DNA from: Stutzerimonas stutzeri
GTDB lineage: Bacteria; Pseudomonadota; Gammaproteobacteria; Pseudomonadales; Pseudomonadaceae
DNA: 64,000 nt
NCBI RefSeq assembly: GCF_009789555.1
Contig: NZ_CP046902.1
Span: forward strand, 2,930,001 to 2,994,000
Reading direction: 5' to 3'
Below the pieces are notes generated by a model, which did not search any database, was not told where the DNA came from, and saw nothing but the letters and a program-made list of their open reading frames with translations. The position numbers were made by a program, and so were the translations under genes. Position 1 is the first letter of the stretch. Every line of letters starts with the position of its first letter. Of the stretch, positions 42,904 to 51,308 are shown in pieces.

Positions 42904-44355
42904 ATGACCGTTCAACTCACCATTGATAACAGCAAGCGTGATGCTTCTGACGGCAAGACCTTTCAGCGGATCGATCCGTTGAACGGCAAGACTGTCAGCG
43001 TCGGTGCCGCCTGCAGCGTTGAAGATGCACTACAAGCAGCCGAATCCTCCGCGCGTGCATTTCGCACCTGGTCGAACACAGGGCCTACTGAGCGCCGCCG
43101 CATCCTGCTAGCTGCCGCCGATGCATTGGAAGCCAAGATGGCCGACTTCTGCACGGTTATGGCGGAAGAAATCGGTGCGTCGCAGCTATGGGCCCAGTTC
43201 AACGTAGGCGCCTCGGCAGGCTTGATGCGGGAGGCCGCGGCGCTAACTACCCAGATAAAGGGTGAAACCATTCCAACCGACAAACCTGGCGCCTTGTCGA
43301 TGACGTTGCGTCAGCCGGTAGGCACCGTGTTGAGCATCGTGCCGTGGAACGGCCCGGTCATACTCGGTGCTCGGGCCATTGCGTACCCGTTGGCCTGTGG
43401 CAATACGGTGATTTTCAAAGGATCGGAAAACAGCCCGCGTACCCACGCGCTGTTAGCGGAAGCCTTCTATGAAGCGGGTTTGCCGGCGGGCGTGTTGAAC
43501 TTCCTGATAAGCGCACCTGAAGACGCGGCAGCCGTGACCGAAGCGCTGGTCGCCCATGACAGCGTTCGCCGCGTCAACTTCACCGGCTCGACCAAGGTCG
43601 GGCGAATGATCGCGCAGACCTGCGCGACCCATCTGAAGCGCTGCCTGCTGGAACTGGGGGGCAAGGCGCCCTTCATCGTGCTGGATGATGCCGATATCGA
43701 AGGCGCAGTGAACGCTGCCGTATTCGGTGCGTTTCTCTACCAGGGGCAGATCTGCATGTCGACCGAGCGATTCGTGGTCGATGAGCGCGTTGCTGACGAT
43801 TTCGTATCGCGCTTTTCGGCGCGAGTGGCTGCGCTGGAAACCAACGTGCCCAGCGAATCCGCGGCGTGTGTGATTGGCCCGATGATCGCTCAGGGTTCCG
43901 TGCAGCGTATCAATCAGCTGCTCGACGACGCCATTGGTAAAGGGGCGCAGATCGTTGCTGGAGGCCTGGCAGAAACCGCTCTGATGGCTCCGACATTGGT
44001 CGACCGAGTGACCCGGGACATGGACATTTACGATGAGGAAACCTTCGGCCCGGTAACCACCATCGTGCGCGTCAAGGACGCAGAGCAGGCTTTGGAAGTC
44101 GCCAACGACACCGCATACGGGCTCTCCTCCTCGATCTTCAGTGCCAACGTCACCAAGGCACTCAATCTGGCCGCGCGCCTGGACGCAGGGTGCGTACACA
44201 TCAACGGTGCAACCGTGCAGAACGAGCCGCAGGCGCCTTACGGCGGCATGAAGAAAAGTGGTTACGGACGCTTCGACGGAAGCGCCGTGATCGAGGAGTT
44301 CACCGAGGTCAAGTGGGTCACGGTAGAACCTTCCGATCAGCCCTACCCGTTCTGA
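42904..44355 (+). CDS. nahF: Salicylaldehyde dehydrogenase
   Basis: 483 residues, the exact length of NahF. Catalytic Glu in LLELGGKAPF, nucleophile Cys in QGQICMSTER, cofactor region SIVPWNGPVILGARAIAYPL and end GGMKKSGYGRFDGSAVIEEF. TERRRILLAAADALE, GETIPTDKPGALSMTLRQPV and GCVHINGATVQNE match NahF closely. Reaction: salicylaldehyde and NAD+ to salicylate. Related benzaldehyde dehydrogenases (AreC, XylC) are the alternative, but nahG in the same operon favours salicylaldehyde. Confidence 0.88.
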   Translation: MTVQLTIDNSKRDASDGKTFQRIDPLNGKTVSVGAACSVEDALQAAESSARAFRTWSNTGPTERRRILLAAADALEAKMADFCTVMAEEIGASQLWAQFNVGASAGLMREAAALTTQIKGETIPTDKPGALSMTLRQPVGTVLSIVPWNGPVILGARAIAYPLACGNTVIFKGSENSPRTHALLAEAFYEAGLPAGVLNFLISAPEDAAAVTEALVAHDSVRRVNFTGSTKVGRMIAQTCATHLKRCLLELGGKAPFIVLDDADIEGAVNAAVFGAFLYQGQICMSTERFVVDERVADDFVSRFSARVAALETNVPSESAACVIGPMIAQGSVQRINQLLDDAIGKGAQIVAGGLAETALMAPTLVDRVTRDMDIYDEETFGPVTTIVRVKDAEQALEVANDTAYGLSSSIFSANVTKALNLAARLDAGCVHINGATVQNEPQAPYGGMKKSGYGRFDGSAVIEEFTEVKWVTVEPSDQPYPF

Positions 44356-44367
44356 TTCTACGATTCG

Positions 44368-44387
44368 GGCCGGCACGAGTGTCGGCC
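44368..44387 (+). terminator. Stem-loop after nahF
   Basis: GGCCGGCAC and GTGTCGGCC pair (one G-U) around a very short loop 12 bp after the nahF stop. No T-tract follows, so it may only lower read-through into the porin gene or stabilise the upstream mRNA. Confidence 0.4.
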
Positions 44388-44457
44388 TTCGCCGCTACGT
44401 CGGCGATTCAAGTGCGATTACCGATACGTCACCGACTACAACAATAAAGTGGTGCAT

Positions 44458-45378
44458 ATGAACGATCTTCTCTCCGTAATGCGTGCCCATTACAACCCCT
44501 CCTCGCGCCTGTTGACAGGCACCGTTGCTGCCCTGCTGTCGCCCGTCGCTTTCGCCACAGAAGGCGGCGGTTCCTCGTACCCGATGGGTGCCGAAAACTA
44601 TATGACCGGAGCGATGCCGCCGCCCGGCTTCTACACACAAGTATTCGCACAACGATATAGCGCTGACCGCCTTCGGGATGATGATGGTCGTAGCGCTGTG
44701 GCGCATTTCGATCTGGACGCCGCAGTCGTGGCGCCACGACTGATCTGGGTCACCGAACAAAAGGTCCTGGATGGCGACCTGGCGTTTCACATCAATGTGC
44801 CGTTCGTGGATCTGAAGGTTCAGGTCAACGAGCGGAGTCAGCGACGTCGTGGAATGGGCGACATTATCTTCGGTCCCTCTCTCGGCTATCACTACAGCGA
44901 CAAGCTGCATGCCATCTATGCGGTCGATTTCTTCGCGCCTACCGGGCGCTATGACAGGGATGACTTGGCCAATATCGGACGCAACTATTGGGCAGTACAG
45001 CCACTGGCCGCCCTGTCCTATGTCGATCCTGCTGGGTTGAATTTCGATGTGAAGCTGATGTACGACTTCAACTTCCGTAACCCGGACACCGAATACCGCT
45101 CAGGACAGGAAGCGCATGCCGACTATTCGGCCGGTTGGGGATTTGGTAACGGCTGGGTCGTAGGCGTTGGCGGCTACGTTTATCGCCAGGTAACGGATGA
45201 CAAACAATCTGGCGACACCGTAAACGACAACAAAGGCCGCGCATTCGCAATCGGTCCGTCGATTAAATACAGCGCAGACAGCGGCTGGTTCGTTACTGCC
45301 AAATGGCAGCGCGAGCAAGCTGTGCGTAATCGGGCCGAGGGCGAGGCTTACTGGTTGAAATTGACCATTCCTCTCTAA
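44458..45378 (+). CDS. Phenol-degradation-type outer-membrane channel (MetA-pathway/SalD-like)
   Basis: 306 residues from ATG 44458. The signal peptide is long (about 1-34, LLTGTVAALLSPVAFATEG, cleavage after FA). The body alternates aromatic beta-strands and ends in YWLKLTIPL, the C-terminal pattern of outer-membrane beta-barrels. AENYMTGAMPPPGFYTQVFA and VDFFAPTGRYDRDDLANIGR match the transporter family linked to aromatic pathways. Inferred role: entry of salicyl-type compounds through the outer membrane. It closes the rightward catabolic gene set. Confidence 0.82.
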   Translation: MNDLLSVMRAHYNPSSRLLTGTVAALLSPVAFATEGGGSSYPMGAENYMTGAMPPPGFYTQVFAQRYSADRLRDDDGRSAVAHFDLDAAVVAPRLIWVTEQKVLDGDLAFHINVPFVDLKVQVNERSQRRRGMGDIIFGPSLGYHYSDKLHAIYAVDFFAPTGRYDRDDLANIGRNYWAVQPLAALSYVDPAGLNFDVKLMYDFNFRNPDTEYRSGQEAHADYSAGWGFGNGWVVGVGGYVYRQVTDDKQSGDTVNDNKGRAFAIGPSIKYSADSGWFVTAKWQREQAVRNRAEGEAYWLKLTIPL

Positions 45379-45625
45379 TCAGTTCGGCATGGACCGAGCA
45401 GCACCGTGCGTTCGGAGTGTGATTCTCGCGGGGCCATATCCAGCGCTTTAGTAGGGATCCTGATTGGAGAATAAATCTCTACATACAGGCGATTGGCAGC
45501 GTGTTTATCGCCATCAGGATCTCTTCTATTCTTTTCTTAGTGCTCAGCGTTGCTATCGACTAGCCGGGAGTACCGCGCGGACAGCCCTGCTGAAGAGTCA
45601 CCCACCCTGAAAAGAGGATCACCCC

Positions 45626-45823
45626 ATGCCTGTTGTACGAGTTAGCTGGTTTGAAGGAAAAGACCACGCCGCGAAAGAAGCCGTCGCGGCTGAAATCACT
45701 CAAAGCATCGTAAAAAACACCGGCACCGACCCGAACTATATCTATGTCATTTTTGAAGACGTGGCCCCATCTGACTGGGCAGGAGCCGGCAAGCTGTTTG
45801 GCGCCGATCCTGAGAAGAATTGA
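45626..45823 (+). CDS. 4-oxalocrotonate tautomerase-family protein
   Basis: 65 residues with Pro at position 2 (MPVVRVSWFEGKDHAAKEAV), the catalytic amino-terminal proline after Met removal, and NYIYVIFEDVAPSDWAGAGK as the usual second half. GAAAAGAGGATCACC precedes the ATG. Family members tautomerise enol/keto acids. The neighbouring pathway is ortho-cleavage and does not need 4-OT, so its substrate here is unclear. Confidence 0.82.
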   Translation: MPVVRVSWFEGKDHAAKEAVAAEITQSIVKNTGTDPNYIYVIFEDVAPSDWAGAGKLFGADPEKN

Positions 45824-45878
45824 CGTTCCCGCCTTAAACCCAACGGGCTGCGAGACATCAGTTCTCGTAGCCCGTACT

Positions 45879-46799
45879 TCAACTCTTCCTCACGGGGGCG
45901 TCCGATTCCCAATCGACGTGCTCAAATTGCTCGACCAGAAAATTGATGAATGCACGCACTTTGGACGCCAAGTGTTTGCGGGTCGGGTAAACCGCATAAA
46001 TGCCCAGCTCTATGGATCGATACGCCGGTAGTAGCTCTACCAGCCTGCCCTCGCGAATGTCCTCGCTAACCATGAAACTGGGCTGCAGCAGGATCCCGCC
46101 AGCATTCAACGCAACGGCTCGGCAGGTATCACCATTATTGCAGCGAATGACTGACCGTGTGCTGACCTTGTGCTCGCCATCCGGCCCGCTAAAACTCCAT
46201 TCGCTACCGCTCGAAAAATTGCTATAGGCAATCACTCGGTGATCAATCAGGTCTTCTGGTTTTTTCATCGGCGTATGGTTTGCCAGATAGTCCGGTGATG
46301 CACACAGACGCATCCGAGTGCTCGCGAAACGCCGTCCCACCAGCGATGAACTCTCCATCCGCGCAATCCGTACTGCGACGTCATACCCCTCTTCCACCAG
46401 ATCGACCTGACGATCGTTCAGGCTGATATCCAGTTCAAGTTTTGGGTGCAGGCTCAAAAAATGCGTCCAGAGCGGTGCCAAATGCAACACCCCAAAGCTC
46501 ACCGGCGCATTCACTCTCAAGACGCCAGCAGGCTCATGAGAGCCGGACGAAACCGCGCTCTCCGCTTCCCCCATCAACGCCAACACTTCCCGCGCTTGCT
46601 GGTAGAAAACCCGCCCCTCTTCTGTAAGCGATAAGCGTCGTGTCGTGCGTTGCAACAAGCGCACGCCCAGACGTTCCTCCAGCGCGTTCACGTGTCTGGA
46701 AACCGCGGCTTTAGACATTTCTAACGCTTCAACGGCGCCGACGAAGCTCCCCTTGTCGACCACCGCGCAAAAGACTTGCATCTCCAGTGCTCGATCCAT
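45879..46799 (-). CDS. LysR-type transcriptional regulator
   Basis: 306 residues; HTH at 1-60 (LEMQVFCAVVDKGSFVGAVE, SRHVNALEERLGVRLLQRTT) and effector domain 90-295 (VNAPVSFGVLHLAPLW, GYDVAVRIARMESSSLVGRR). CrgA/DmlR-like subgroup. Divergent from the F420-oxidoreductase-like/DoxX pair with a 104-bp A/T-rich shared promoter region, so it likely controls those genes. Confidence 0.9.
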   Translation of the reverse strand: MDRALEMQVFCAVVDKGSFVGAVEALEMSKAAVSRHVNALEERLGVRLLQRTTRRLSLTEEGRVFYQQAREVLALMGEAESAVSSGSHEPAGVLRVNAPVSFGVLHLAPLWTHFLSLHPKLELDISLNDRQVDLVEEGYDVAVRIARMESSSLVGRRFASTRMRLCASPDYLANHTPMKKPEDLIDHRVIAYSNFSSGSEWSFSGPDGEHKVSTRSVIRCNNGDTCRAVALNAGGILLQPSFMVSEDIREGRLVELLPAYRSIELGIYAVYPTRKHLASKVRAFINFLVEQFEHVDWESDAPVRKS

Positions 46800-46903
46800 T
46801 ATTGCCTCACTTTTCGGAACTATAAATCACATTAAAGCAGCTTTATCTCGATTAACGAACCTTTAAACTGAGCCCATCAAAACGCACACCAGGAGATACC
46901 CGC

Positions 46904-47533
46904 ATGAACATTACCCTTATCGGTACCGGCAACATGGGCTCGGCTTTTGCTCAACAGTTATCCCAGGCAGGCCATCAGGTTCGCATCACCGGACGTGATC
47001 TGGACAAGGCGCGCGCCGTCGCAGCACAGCATGCAAACGTCGAAGCGTTCGCCGCCGACCAGGCGCTTGGCCAGAACGAAGTAGTGATTGTCGCTACTGC
47101 TTACCAGGACGCGGTAGCCGCACTGAGTGGCCTGGGCAGGCTCGACGGCAAAGTGATCATCGACATCACCAACCCGCTGACCGCCGACTACATGGGCCTG
47201 ACCATTGGCCACAGCACCAGTGCAGCGGAGGAAATTGCCAAGGCGCTGCCCGGCGTAGAGCTGGTTAAAGGTTTCAACACCTTGTTCGCTCAGGTATTGG
47301 CCTCCGGCCCCAACTTTGCCAACGGCCAACAGGGCAGCGTATTCCTGGCAAGCGACAGCGCGCGGGCCAAACAGAACGCTGCCGCCTTGGCAGAAAGCCT
47401 GGGTTGGCAAACCGTGGATGCTGGCGGTCTGGTCAACGCTCGTTATCTCGAGGCGCTGGCCGGACTGAACATCTATCTCGGCTATGGCGCCGGCCTCGGC
47501 ACCCAAATCGCGCCGACCTGGCTCAATCGTTAA
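46904..47533 (+). CDS. NADP-binding oxidoreductase (F420-dependent NADP reductase-like)
   Basis: 209 residues. Rossmann motif MNITLIGTGNMGSAFAQQLS with GRDLDK at the end of the second strand, then VIIDITNPLTADYMGL and VELVKGFNTLFAQVL. This is the PF03807-type NADP-binding fold; in bacteria without F420 such proteins use other partners. CAGGAGATACCCGC precedes the ATG. Divergent from a LysR gene and followed by doxX-like gene, it is probably part of a small stress- or electrophile-responsive unit. Substrate unknown. Confidence 0.82.
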   Translation: MNITLIGTGNMGSAFAQQLSQAGHQVRITGRDLDKARAVAAQHANVEAFAADQALGQNEVVIVATAYQDAVAALSGLGRLDGKVIIDITNPLTADYMGLTIGHSTSAAEEIAKALPGVELVKGFNTLFAQVLASGPNFANGQQGSVFLASDSARAKQNAAALAESLGWQTVDAGGLVNARYLEALAGLNIYLGYGAGLGTQIAPTWLNR

Positions 47534-47616
47534 TTCCATTTATTCATTGCCTGGCGCTACGGCCGAAACGGCTGTGGCCCTTGGCAACCCACACTCATAC
47601 GTTATTGGAAATTCCC

Positions 47617-48030
47617 ATGACCGCCACAAATCGCACCCTCCCTTATGCCGCTCTGGTTCTACGCGTGATCCTCGGCGTGATGTTTCTCGCCCACGGCCTG
47701 ACCAAGCTGCTGGTCTTTACCCCGGCTGGCACTGCAGGTTTCTTTGAGTCCATCGGTTTCCCAGGCTTTCTTGCGTACCCGGTTATTGCCTTCGAAGTGG
47801 TCGGCGGCCTGTTTCTTATTCTCGGAGTTTATGCGCGCTGGGTAGCAGCCATAGCCACAGTGCAACTACTGGTCGCAGCAAGTGTGCACTTCGGCAACGG
47901 GTGGAGCTTTACTAACGCCAATGGCGGTTGGGAATACCCGGTGTTTCTGGCCTTCACTGCTCTGGCTTTGGCTCTGCTGGATGACGGTGCCTTTGCGCTG
48001 AAGCGCTCGGTACGTAACCAGCCTCTGTAA
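47617..48030 (+). CDS. DoxX-family membrane protein
   Basis: 137 residues from ATG 47617, four membrane segments (about 10-30, 45-70, 75-95, 105-125). LVLRVILGVMFLAHGLTKLL, GFFESIGFPGFLAYPVIAFE and HFGNGWSFTNANGGWEYPVF are standard DoxX-family stretches. Function in bacteria is not settled; relatives take part in redox or thiol homeostasis. Same strand as the reductase gene, 83 bp downstream. Confidence 0.88.
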   Translation: MTATNRTLPYAALVLRVILGVMFLAHGLTKLLVFTPAGTAGFFESIGFPGFLAYPVIAFEVVGGLFLILGVYARWVAAIATVQLLVAASVHFGNGWSFTNANGGWEYPVFLAFTALALALLDDGAFALKRSVRNQPL

Positions 48031-48038
48031 CGTTAACC

Positions 48039-48065
48039 TGGTCGGCCTTGTTGCCCGGCCGACCA
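48039..48065. terminator. Stem-loop after the doxX-like gene
   Basis: A perfect 9-bp inverted repeat, TGGTCGGCC and GGCCGACCA, with a 9-nt loop starts 8 bp after the stop codon. The strong G/C stem suggests a terminator although the T-tract is missing. Confidence 0.55.
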
Positions 48066-48216
48066 AGTGTGCCCGAATCGGGCATCGACGAAGTTTTTCA
48101 TTTACTAAAGCTGTAGCGATCATTCTCAACGAGCACATAGCGTTCGGGCAGTTCACTAACATCAAGCGGCACATTCGCTCGGTAAGATCGCTAATGGTCG
48201 ATTAGTCTTTCCACCG

Positions 48217-48530
48217 ATAATCACCGTCTTGATAGTCGATGATGAGCAGTTGATTGCGAGATTCTGAACCAGGTATTTGAGGACGTAGGCTTCAGAATTA
48301 CTCAGGGAAGCAATGGCAAAGAGGCGATGAGCTCAATCGCATCATGAAGAACCTTCCCTGCTTAGTCTGAGACTACAAGATGCCTTCGCTGAAGGAGCTG
48401 GCCGAAGAGTGACTCGGCGATGTCGATCGGTGCCAGCTGGTCGACGACGGACCGGGAGTTCCGGTTCTCTTCAGGATTCGGTAAACCTTGTCTGGTTTGG
48501 TCAGTCCACTCAACCCGGGATAGACCACAG
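48217..48530 (+). pseudogene. Decayed response-regulator receiver domain
   Basis: Translated pieces line up with a receiver domain. TVLIVDDEQLI (with the acidic pair) comes first, in frame from 48217. After a shift near 48252 come EILNQVFEDVGFRITQGSNG and KEAM. Then DYKMPSLKELAEE carries the phospho-Asp region, and GVPVLF follows. Stops and at least one frameshift interrupt it. No intact output domain follows. The region also fills the roughly 500-bp gap between the doxX-like gene and the MvaT-family gene. Confidence 0.5.
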
Positions 48531-48533
48531 GGG

Positions 48534-48893
48534 TTACTGGAGCCAACCCTCGACAACCTTAGCACCGTGCTTCTCTTTCCAAGCCTTCAGAACGTTATGG
48601 TTACCGCCCTTTGTCTCCACAATCTCGCTGGTTTCGGGATGTTTGTATATTTTGACTTGGCGCTGTCTCCGCGGCCCGCGAGCAGCCGGAGCGGCATTCG
48701 GGCGACCTGCTTGCGGGTCCAGTAGAGAAATGATGTCGCGTAAGCCCACACCATAGTCGGCCATCAGATTACGGAGCTTTTCCTCGAACTCGATTTCGCG
48801 CTCAAGTTCTTTGTCATTTCTCAGAGCATCAAGCTGCTTAAGTTGTTCTGCGAGCTGGGCCTCTAACGCTTTGTATTCTGCAAGTTTGGACAT
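48534..48893 (-). CDS. MvaT/MvaU-family H-NS-like xenogeneic silencer
   Basis: 119 residues from ATG 48891-48893. The N-terminal coiled-coil oligomerisation part (about 1-60: MSKLAEYKALEAQLAEQLKQ, EFEEKLRNLMADYGVGLRDI) is followed by a basic linker and the AT-hook-like DNA-binding domain (VKIYKHPETSEIVETKGGNH, then NVLKAWKEKHG). The start MSKLAEY favours MvaU over MvaT. Known role: silences A/T-rich acquired DNA. The IS inserted 64 bp upstream of its start codon probably separates it from part of its native promoter, so expression could be altered. Confidence 0.9.
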   Translation of the reverse strand: MSKLAEYKALEAQLAEQLKQLDALRNDKELEREIEFEEKLRNLMADYGVGLRDIISLLDPQAGRPNAAPAARGPRRQRQVKIYKHPETSEIVETKGGNHNVLKAWKEKHGAKVVEGWLQ

Positions 48894-49025
48894 TGGTAAC
48901 CTTTCTACGGAACGGGCAATAGTTCGTTGTGGAGTTACTCTAACGCTTTGCTCCACTTGACCTGCCCCCCGATTTCAGTACCACGCTGAACTTAGTAGAG
49001 TCCGTTTTCCGAGCAGGAGACGGCA

Positions 49026-49289
49026 GTGAAAAAGCGTTTTACCGAAGAACAGATTCTCGACTTCCTCAAGCAGGCCGAGGGCGGTGTGCCGGTGAAGGAG
49101 CTGTGCCGGCGGCACGGCTTCAGTGATGCCTCGTTCTACACCTGGCGTGCCAAGTTCGGTGGCATGACCGTGCCGGACGCCAAGCGGCTCAAGGATCTCG
49201 AACTGGAGAACAGCCGGCTGAAGAAGCTGCTGGCCGAAGCCCATCTGGATATCGAGGCACTGAAGGTGGTCGCCCGGGGAAAAGGGTAA
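49026..49289 (+). CDS. IS3-family transposase OrfA
   Basis: 87 residues: HTH (KKRFTEEQILDFLKQAEGGV, ELCRRHGFSDASFYTWRAKF) followed by a leucine-zipper-like coil (LKDLELENSRLKKLLAEAHL). It binds the element's ends. The 3' end contains an A4-G3 run (49280-49286) directly before the TAA, a likely -1 slippage site that would fuse OrfA to OrfB. Confidence 0.93.
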   Translation: MKKRFTEEQILDFLKQAEGGVPVKELCRRHGFSDASFYTWRAKFGGMTVPDAKRLKDLELENSRLKKLLAEAHLDIEALKVVARGKG

Positions 49290-49312
49290 GCCCGACAACC
49301 CGGCGGGAGGCG

Positions 49313-50164
49313 GTGCAGGAGATGCAGGCCAGAACCGGCATCTCCGAGCGCCGTGCCTGTCAGTTGATCGGGCTGTCCCGCTCGGTGTTGCGCTACCAAC
49401 CGCGAGGCAACGCGCAAAATACCGATCTGCAAGCCCAGTTGGTGGAGCTGTCCCAGGAGCGTCGGCGCTTTGGCTATCGCCGCCTGCATATCCTGCTGCG
49501 GCGGGCTGGCATGCAGGTCAACCACAAGCGGATTTACCGCCTGTATCGAGCTGCTGGCTTGATGATGAAGCGGCGCAGGCGTCGCCATGGCGTCGCGGTG
49601 GGGCGCGAACGTCTGAGTCTGCCGAGCGCACCGAACCAGGTCTGGTCGATGGACTTCGTCTTCGATGCACTCAGTACGGGGCGGAGGATCAAATGTCTGA
49701 CGGTGGTCGATGACTTCACCAAGGAGGCGGTGGGTATCCTTGTGGATCACGGCATCAGCGGCTTTCGCGTTACTCGCGCATTGGATGAAATGGCCCGATT
49801 CCGCGGTTACCCCAAGGCAATCCGCACCGACCAGGGTCCCGAATTAACCGGCAAGGCACTTGATCAATGGGCCTATCAGCGCGACATCAAGCTGAAGCTG
49901 ATTCAGCCTGGCAAGCCCACACAGAATGCGTTCATCGAATCATTCAACGGCAAGTTTCGGGATGAATGCCTGAACGAGCACTGGTTCTGCTCACTGGCCG
50001 AGGCCAGAATCCGCATCGCGGCCTGGCGAAGGGACTACAACGAACACCGACCGCACAGCGCTATCGGTAATAGCAACCCGGCAGAATTCGCTGCGCATTG
50101 GCGAGCGAGCCAGCACCAATCGCAACAGGAAATATTAATATCGACCCCAGGGCCTACTAAATAG
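49313..50164 (+). CDS. IS3-family transposase OrfB (DDE catalytic part)
   Basis: 283 residues if read from ATG 49313. HTH_21 region (ERRRFGYRRLHILLRRAG) then the rve integrase core: first Asp in VWSMDFVFDALS, second Asp in AIRTDQGPELTG, Glu in NAFIESFNGKFRDECLNEHW. The frame stays open leftwards into the OrfA end in the -1 phase, so the working enzyme is probably the OrfAB fusion made by frameshifting. It ends 30 bp before the right terminal repeat boundary. Confidence 0.93.
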   Translation: MQEMQARTGISERRACQLIGLSRSVLRYQPRGNAQNTDLQAQLVELSQERRRFGYRRLHILLRRAGMQVNHKRIYRLYRAAGLMMKRRRRRHGVAVGRERLSLPSAPNQVWSMDFVFDALSTGRRIKCLTVVDDFTKEAVGILVDHGISGFRVTRALDEMARFRGYPKAIRTDQGPELTGKALDQWAYQRDIKLKLIQPGKPTQNAFIESFNGKFRDECLNEHWFCSLAEARIRIAAWRRDYNEHRPHSAIGNSNPAEFAAHWRASQHQSQQEILISTPGPTK

Positions 50165-50340
50165 GCAGCGGTACTAAAACTGGGGGCAGGTCACACTGTG
50201 TGAAATCGCTGCTGCGTTCTGCCGCTTCCAAAGTAAAGAAAGGCCGTGTTCGCGTACTATTTCCCCACCGAGCAAGGTCTCGCTGGAGTAGTGTGTTTCG
50301 GATAAGCGATGGTGTACGTAGACTAAGACGGAGGTTGCCA

Positions 50341-50652
50341 ATGAAGATCACAGCTATGGAGCAGACTGAATCGGTCAGCGATGTTCTATGCGACGTTTGT
50401 GGCGACAGCACCCGTATTGAAGGGTATGGATTGCAATTCGGCACTCTTAGCGCCAGTTGGGGTTATGGCTCGACCCACGATGGCGAGCGCTATGAGGTCC
50501 ACCTTTGCGAGCCCTGCTTTTTCAGAACGATTTCCGGCCTCAGACGAGAGCGCATGGTGAACTTTATGTTCAGCGATGAGGACCAGGATCTCAGAGATTT
50601 CGGACTCGTTGCTCGGAATAATTTTTTCAATGAGAGCGGTAGTTCGGCCTGA
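50341..50652 (+). CDS. Hypothetical protein with two CxxC motifs
   Basis: 103 residues from ATG 50341 (CGGAGG 6 nt upstream). LCDVCGDS near residue 20 and HLCEPCFFRT near residue 60 form a plausible zinc-binding pair; between them is a Gly/Tyr-rich stretch (FGTLSASWGYGSTHDGERYE). Small proteins of this pattern occur in many proteobacteria without assigned function. Just right of the IS element. Confidence 0.65.
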   Translation: MKITAMEQTESVSDVLCDVCGDSTRIEGYGLQFGTLSASWGYGSTHDGERYEVHLCEPCFFRTISGLRRERMVNFMFSDEDQDLRDFGLVARNNFFNESGSSA

Positions 50653-50736
50653 GTCTGAAAAGCCCAATTCTGCCAGCCTCCTGGCATAGGCAAGACCTAC
50701 GCCCTTATTGGTGCCGGTAGCTAGCCTAGACACCAT
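50653..50736 (-). pseudogene. N-terminal remnant of an SDR gene
   Basis: On the minus strand the stretch reads RLATGTNKGVGLAYARRLAE followed by LGF, which matches the TGxxxGxG cofactor-binding start of short-chain dehydrogenases. The likeness ends abruptly where the CxxC gene's 3' end begins. A broken gene end left by rearrangement. Confidence 0.45.
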
Positions 50737-50764
50737 GCGTATTCATCGGTCGTTGGGGGCTAAA

Positions 50765-51259
50765 TCAGGCGGTCTGCGCTACCGCATCCCTCTGAGCCCC
50801 TTTGACGTGGTGTTGAAGGACCCCTGCAAAACGCAGCGTGACTTCCCGCCGGGTGAAGCGCCATTCCCCATCACTCCGCTCAAACTGATCGAGGTACTTG
50901 CCGGTGCAGATAGGCTGTAACGGGAAGTCATCGACCTGCTGATGAACCGTGTAGTAACTTGCCGAACTCGCCCTTTCACCGGACGGGTCCACGTCAATGA
51001 GCTGGTTGGTAATGGAGTGCCACGTACGCGGAGTGCCATCCCCATGGACCTGCAGACCCGCGTTGAAAAACGCCAGCAGCCCTTCGACAGTCGATGCCTC
51101 GTTGCCTAGCACATGAATAACGGCATGTTTGAGAACGTCTGCCACGCCCTCAAAGTCACCGTTGTCGAGACGATGGATATAGATGGCGTGGAGGCGATGG
51201 ATCGCGCTTTCGGCATCCAGGCGTGCCACGAGATCCCGCTGGTTGGTGCTATCAGTCAT
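50765..51259 (-). CDS. SnoaL-like / NTF2-fold protein
   Basis: 164 residues. The cone-fold pattern is clear: an N-terminal helix (ESAIHRLHAIYIHRLDNGDF), VADVLKHAVIHVLGN, then strands with RTWHSITNQLIDVDPSGERA and ending KYLDQFERSDGEWRFTRREV. SnoaL-type proteins include polyketide cyclases, ketosteroid isomerase relatives and ring-dioxygenase beta-like proteins. No partner gene fixes its substrate. Confidence 0.8.
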   Translation of the reverse strand: MTDSTNQRDLVARLDAESAIHRLHAIYIHRLDNGDFEGVADVLKHAVIHVLGNEASTVEGLLAFFNAGLQVHGDGTPRTWHSITNQLIDVDPSGERASSASYYTVHQQVDDFPLQPICTGKYLDQFERSDGEWRFTRREVTLRFAGVLQHHVKGAQRDAVAQTA

Positions 51260-51308
51260 ATCAAATACTCCAAGGATAATGTCGGTAAACAGGATTCAAT
51301 TCTGGGAA

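Larger units (their letters stand above)
48958..50193 (+). mobile_element. IS3-family insertion sequence, IS407-like, with target duplication
   Basis: 1236 bp. The left end begins TGACCTGCCCCCCGATTTCA and the right end, read inward, begins TGACCTGCCCCCAGTTTTAG, so the terminal inverted repeats are near perfect over about 12 bp and continue for some 25. Each side is flanked by the same 4 bp, CACT (48954-48957 and 50194-50197), the target duplication length of the IS407 group. Both transposase frames are intact, so the copy looks recent and complete. Confidence 0.93.

Noticed and set aside
45379..45625. Possible small RNA or leader before the tautomerase gene
   Set aside because: No stable hairpin followed by a T-tract and no promoter pair could be seen.
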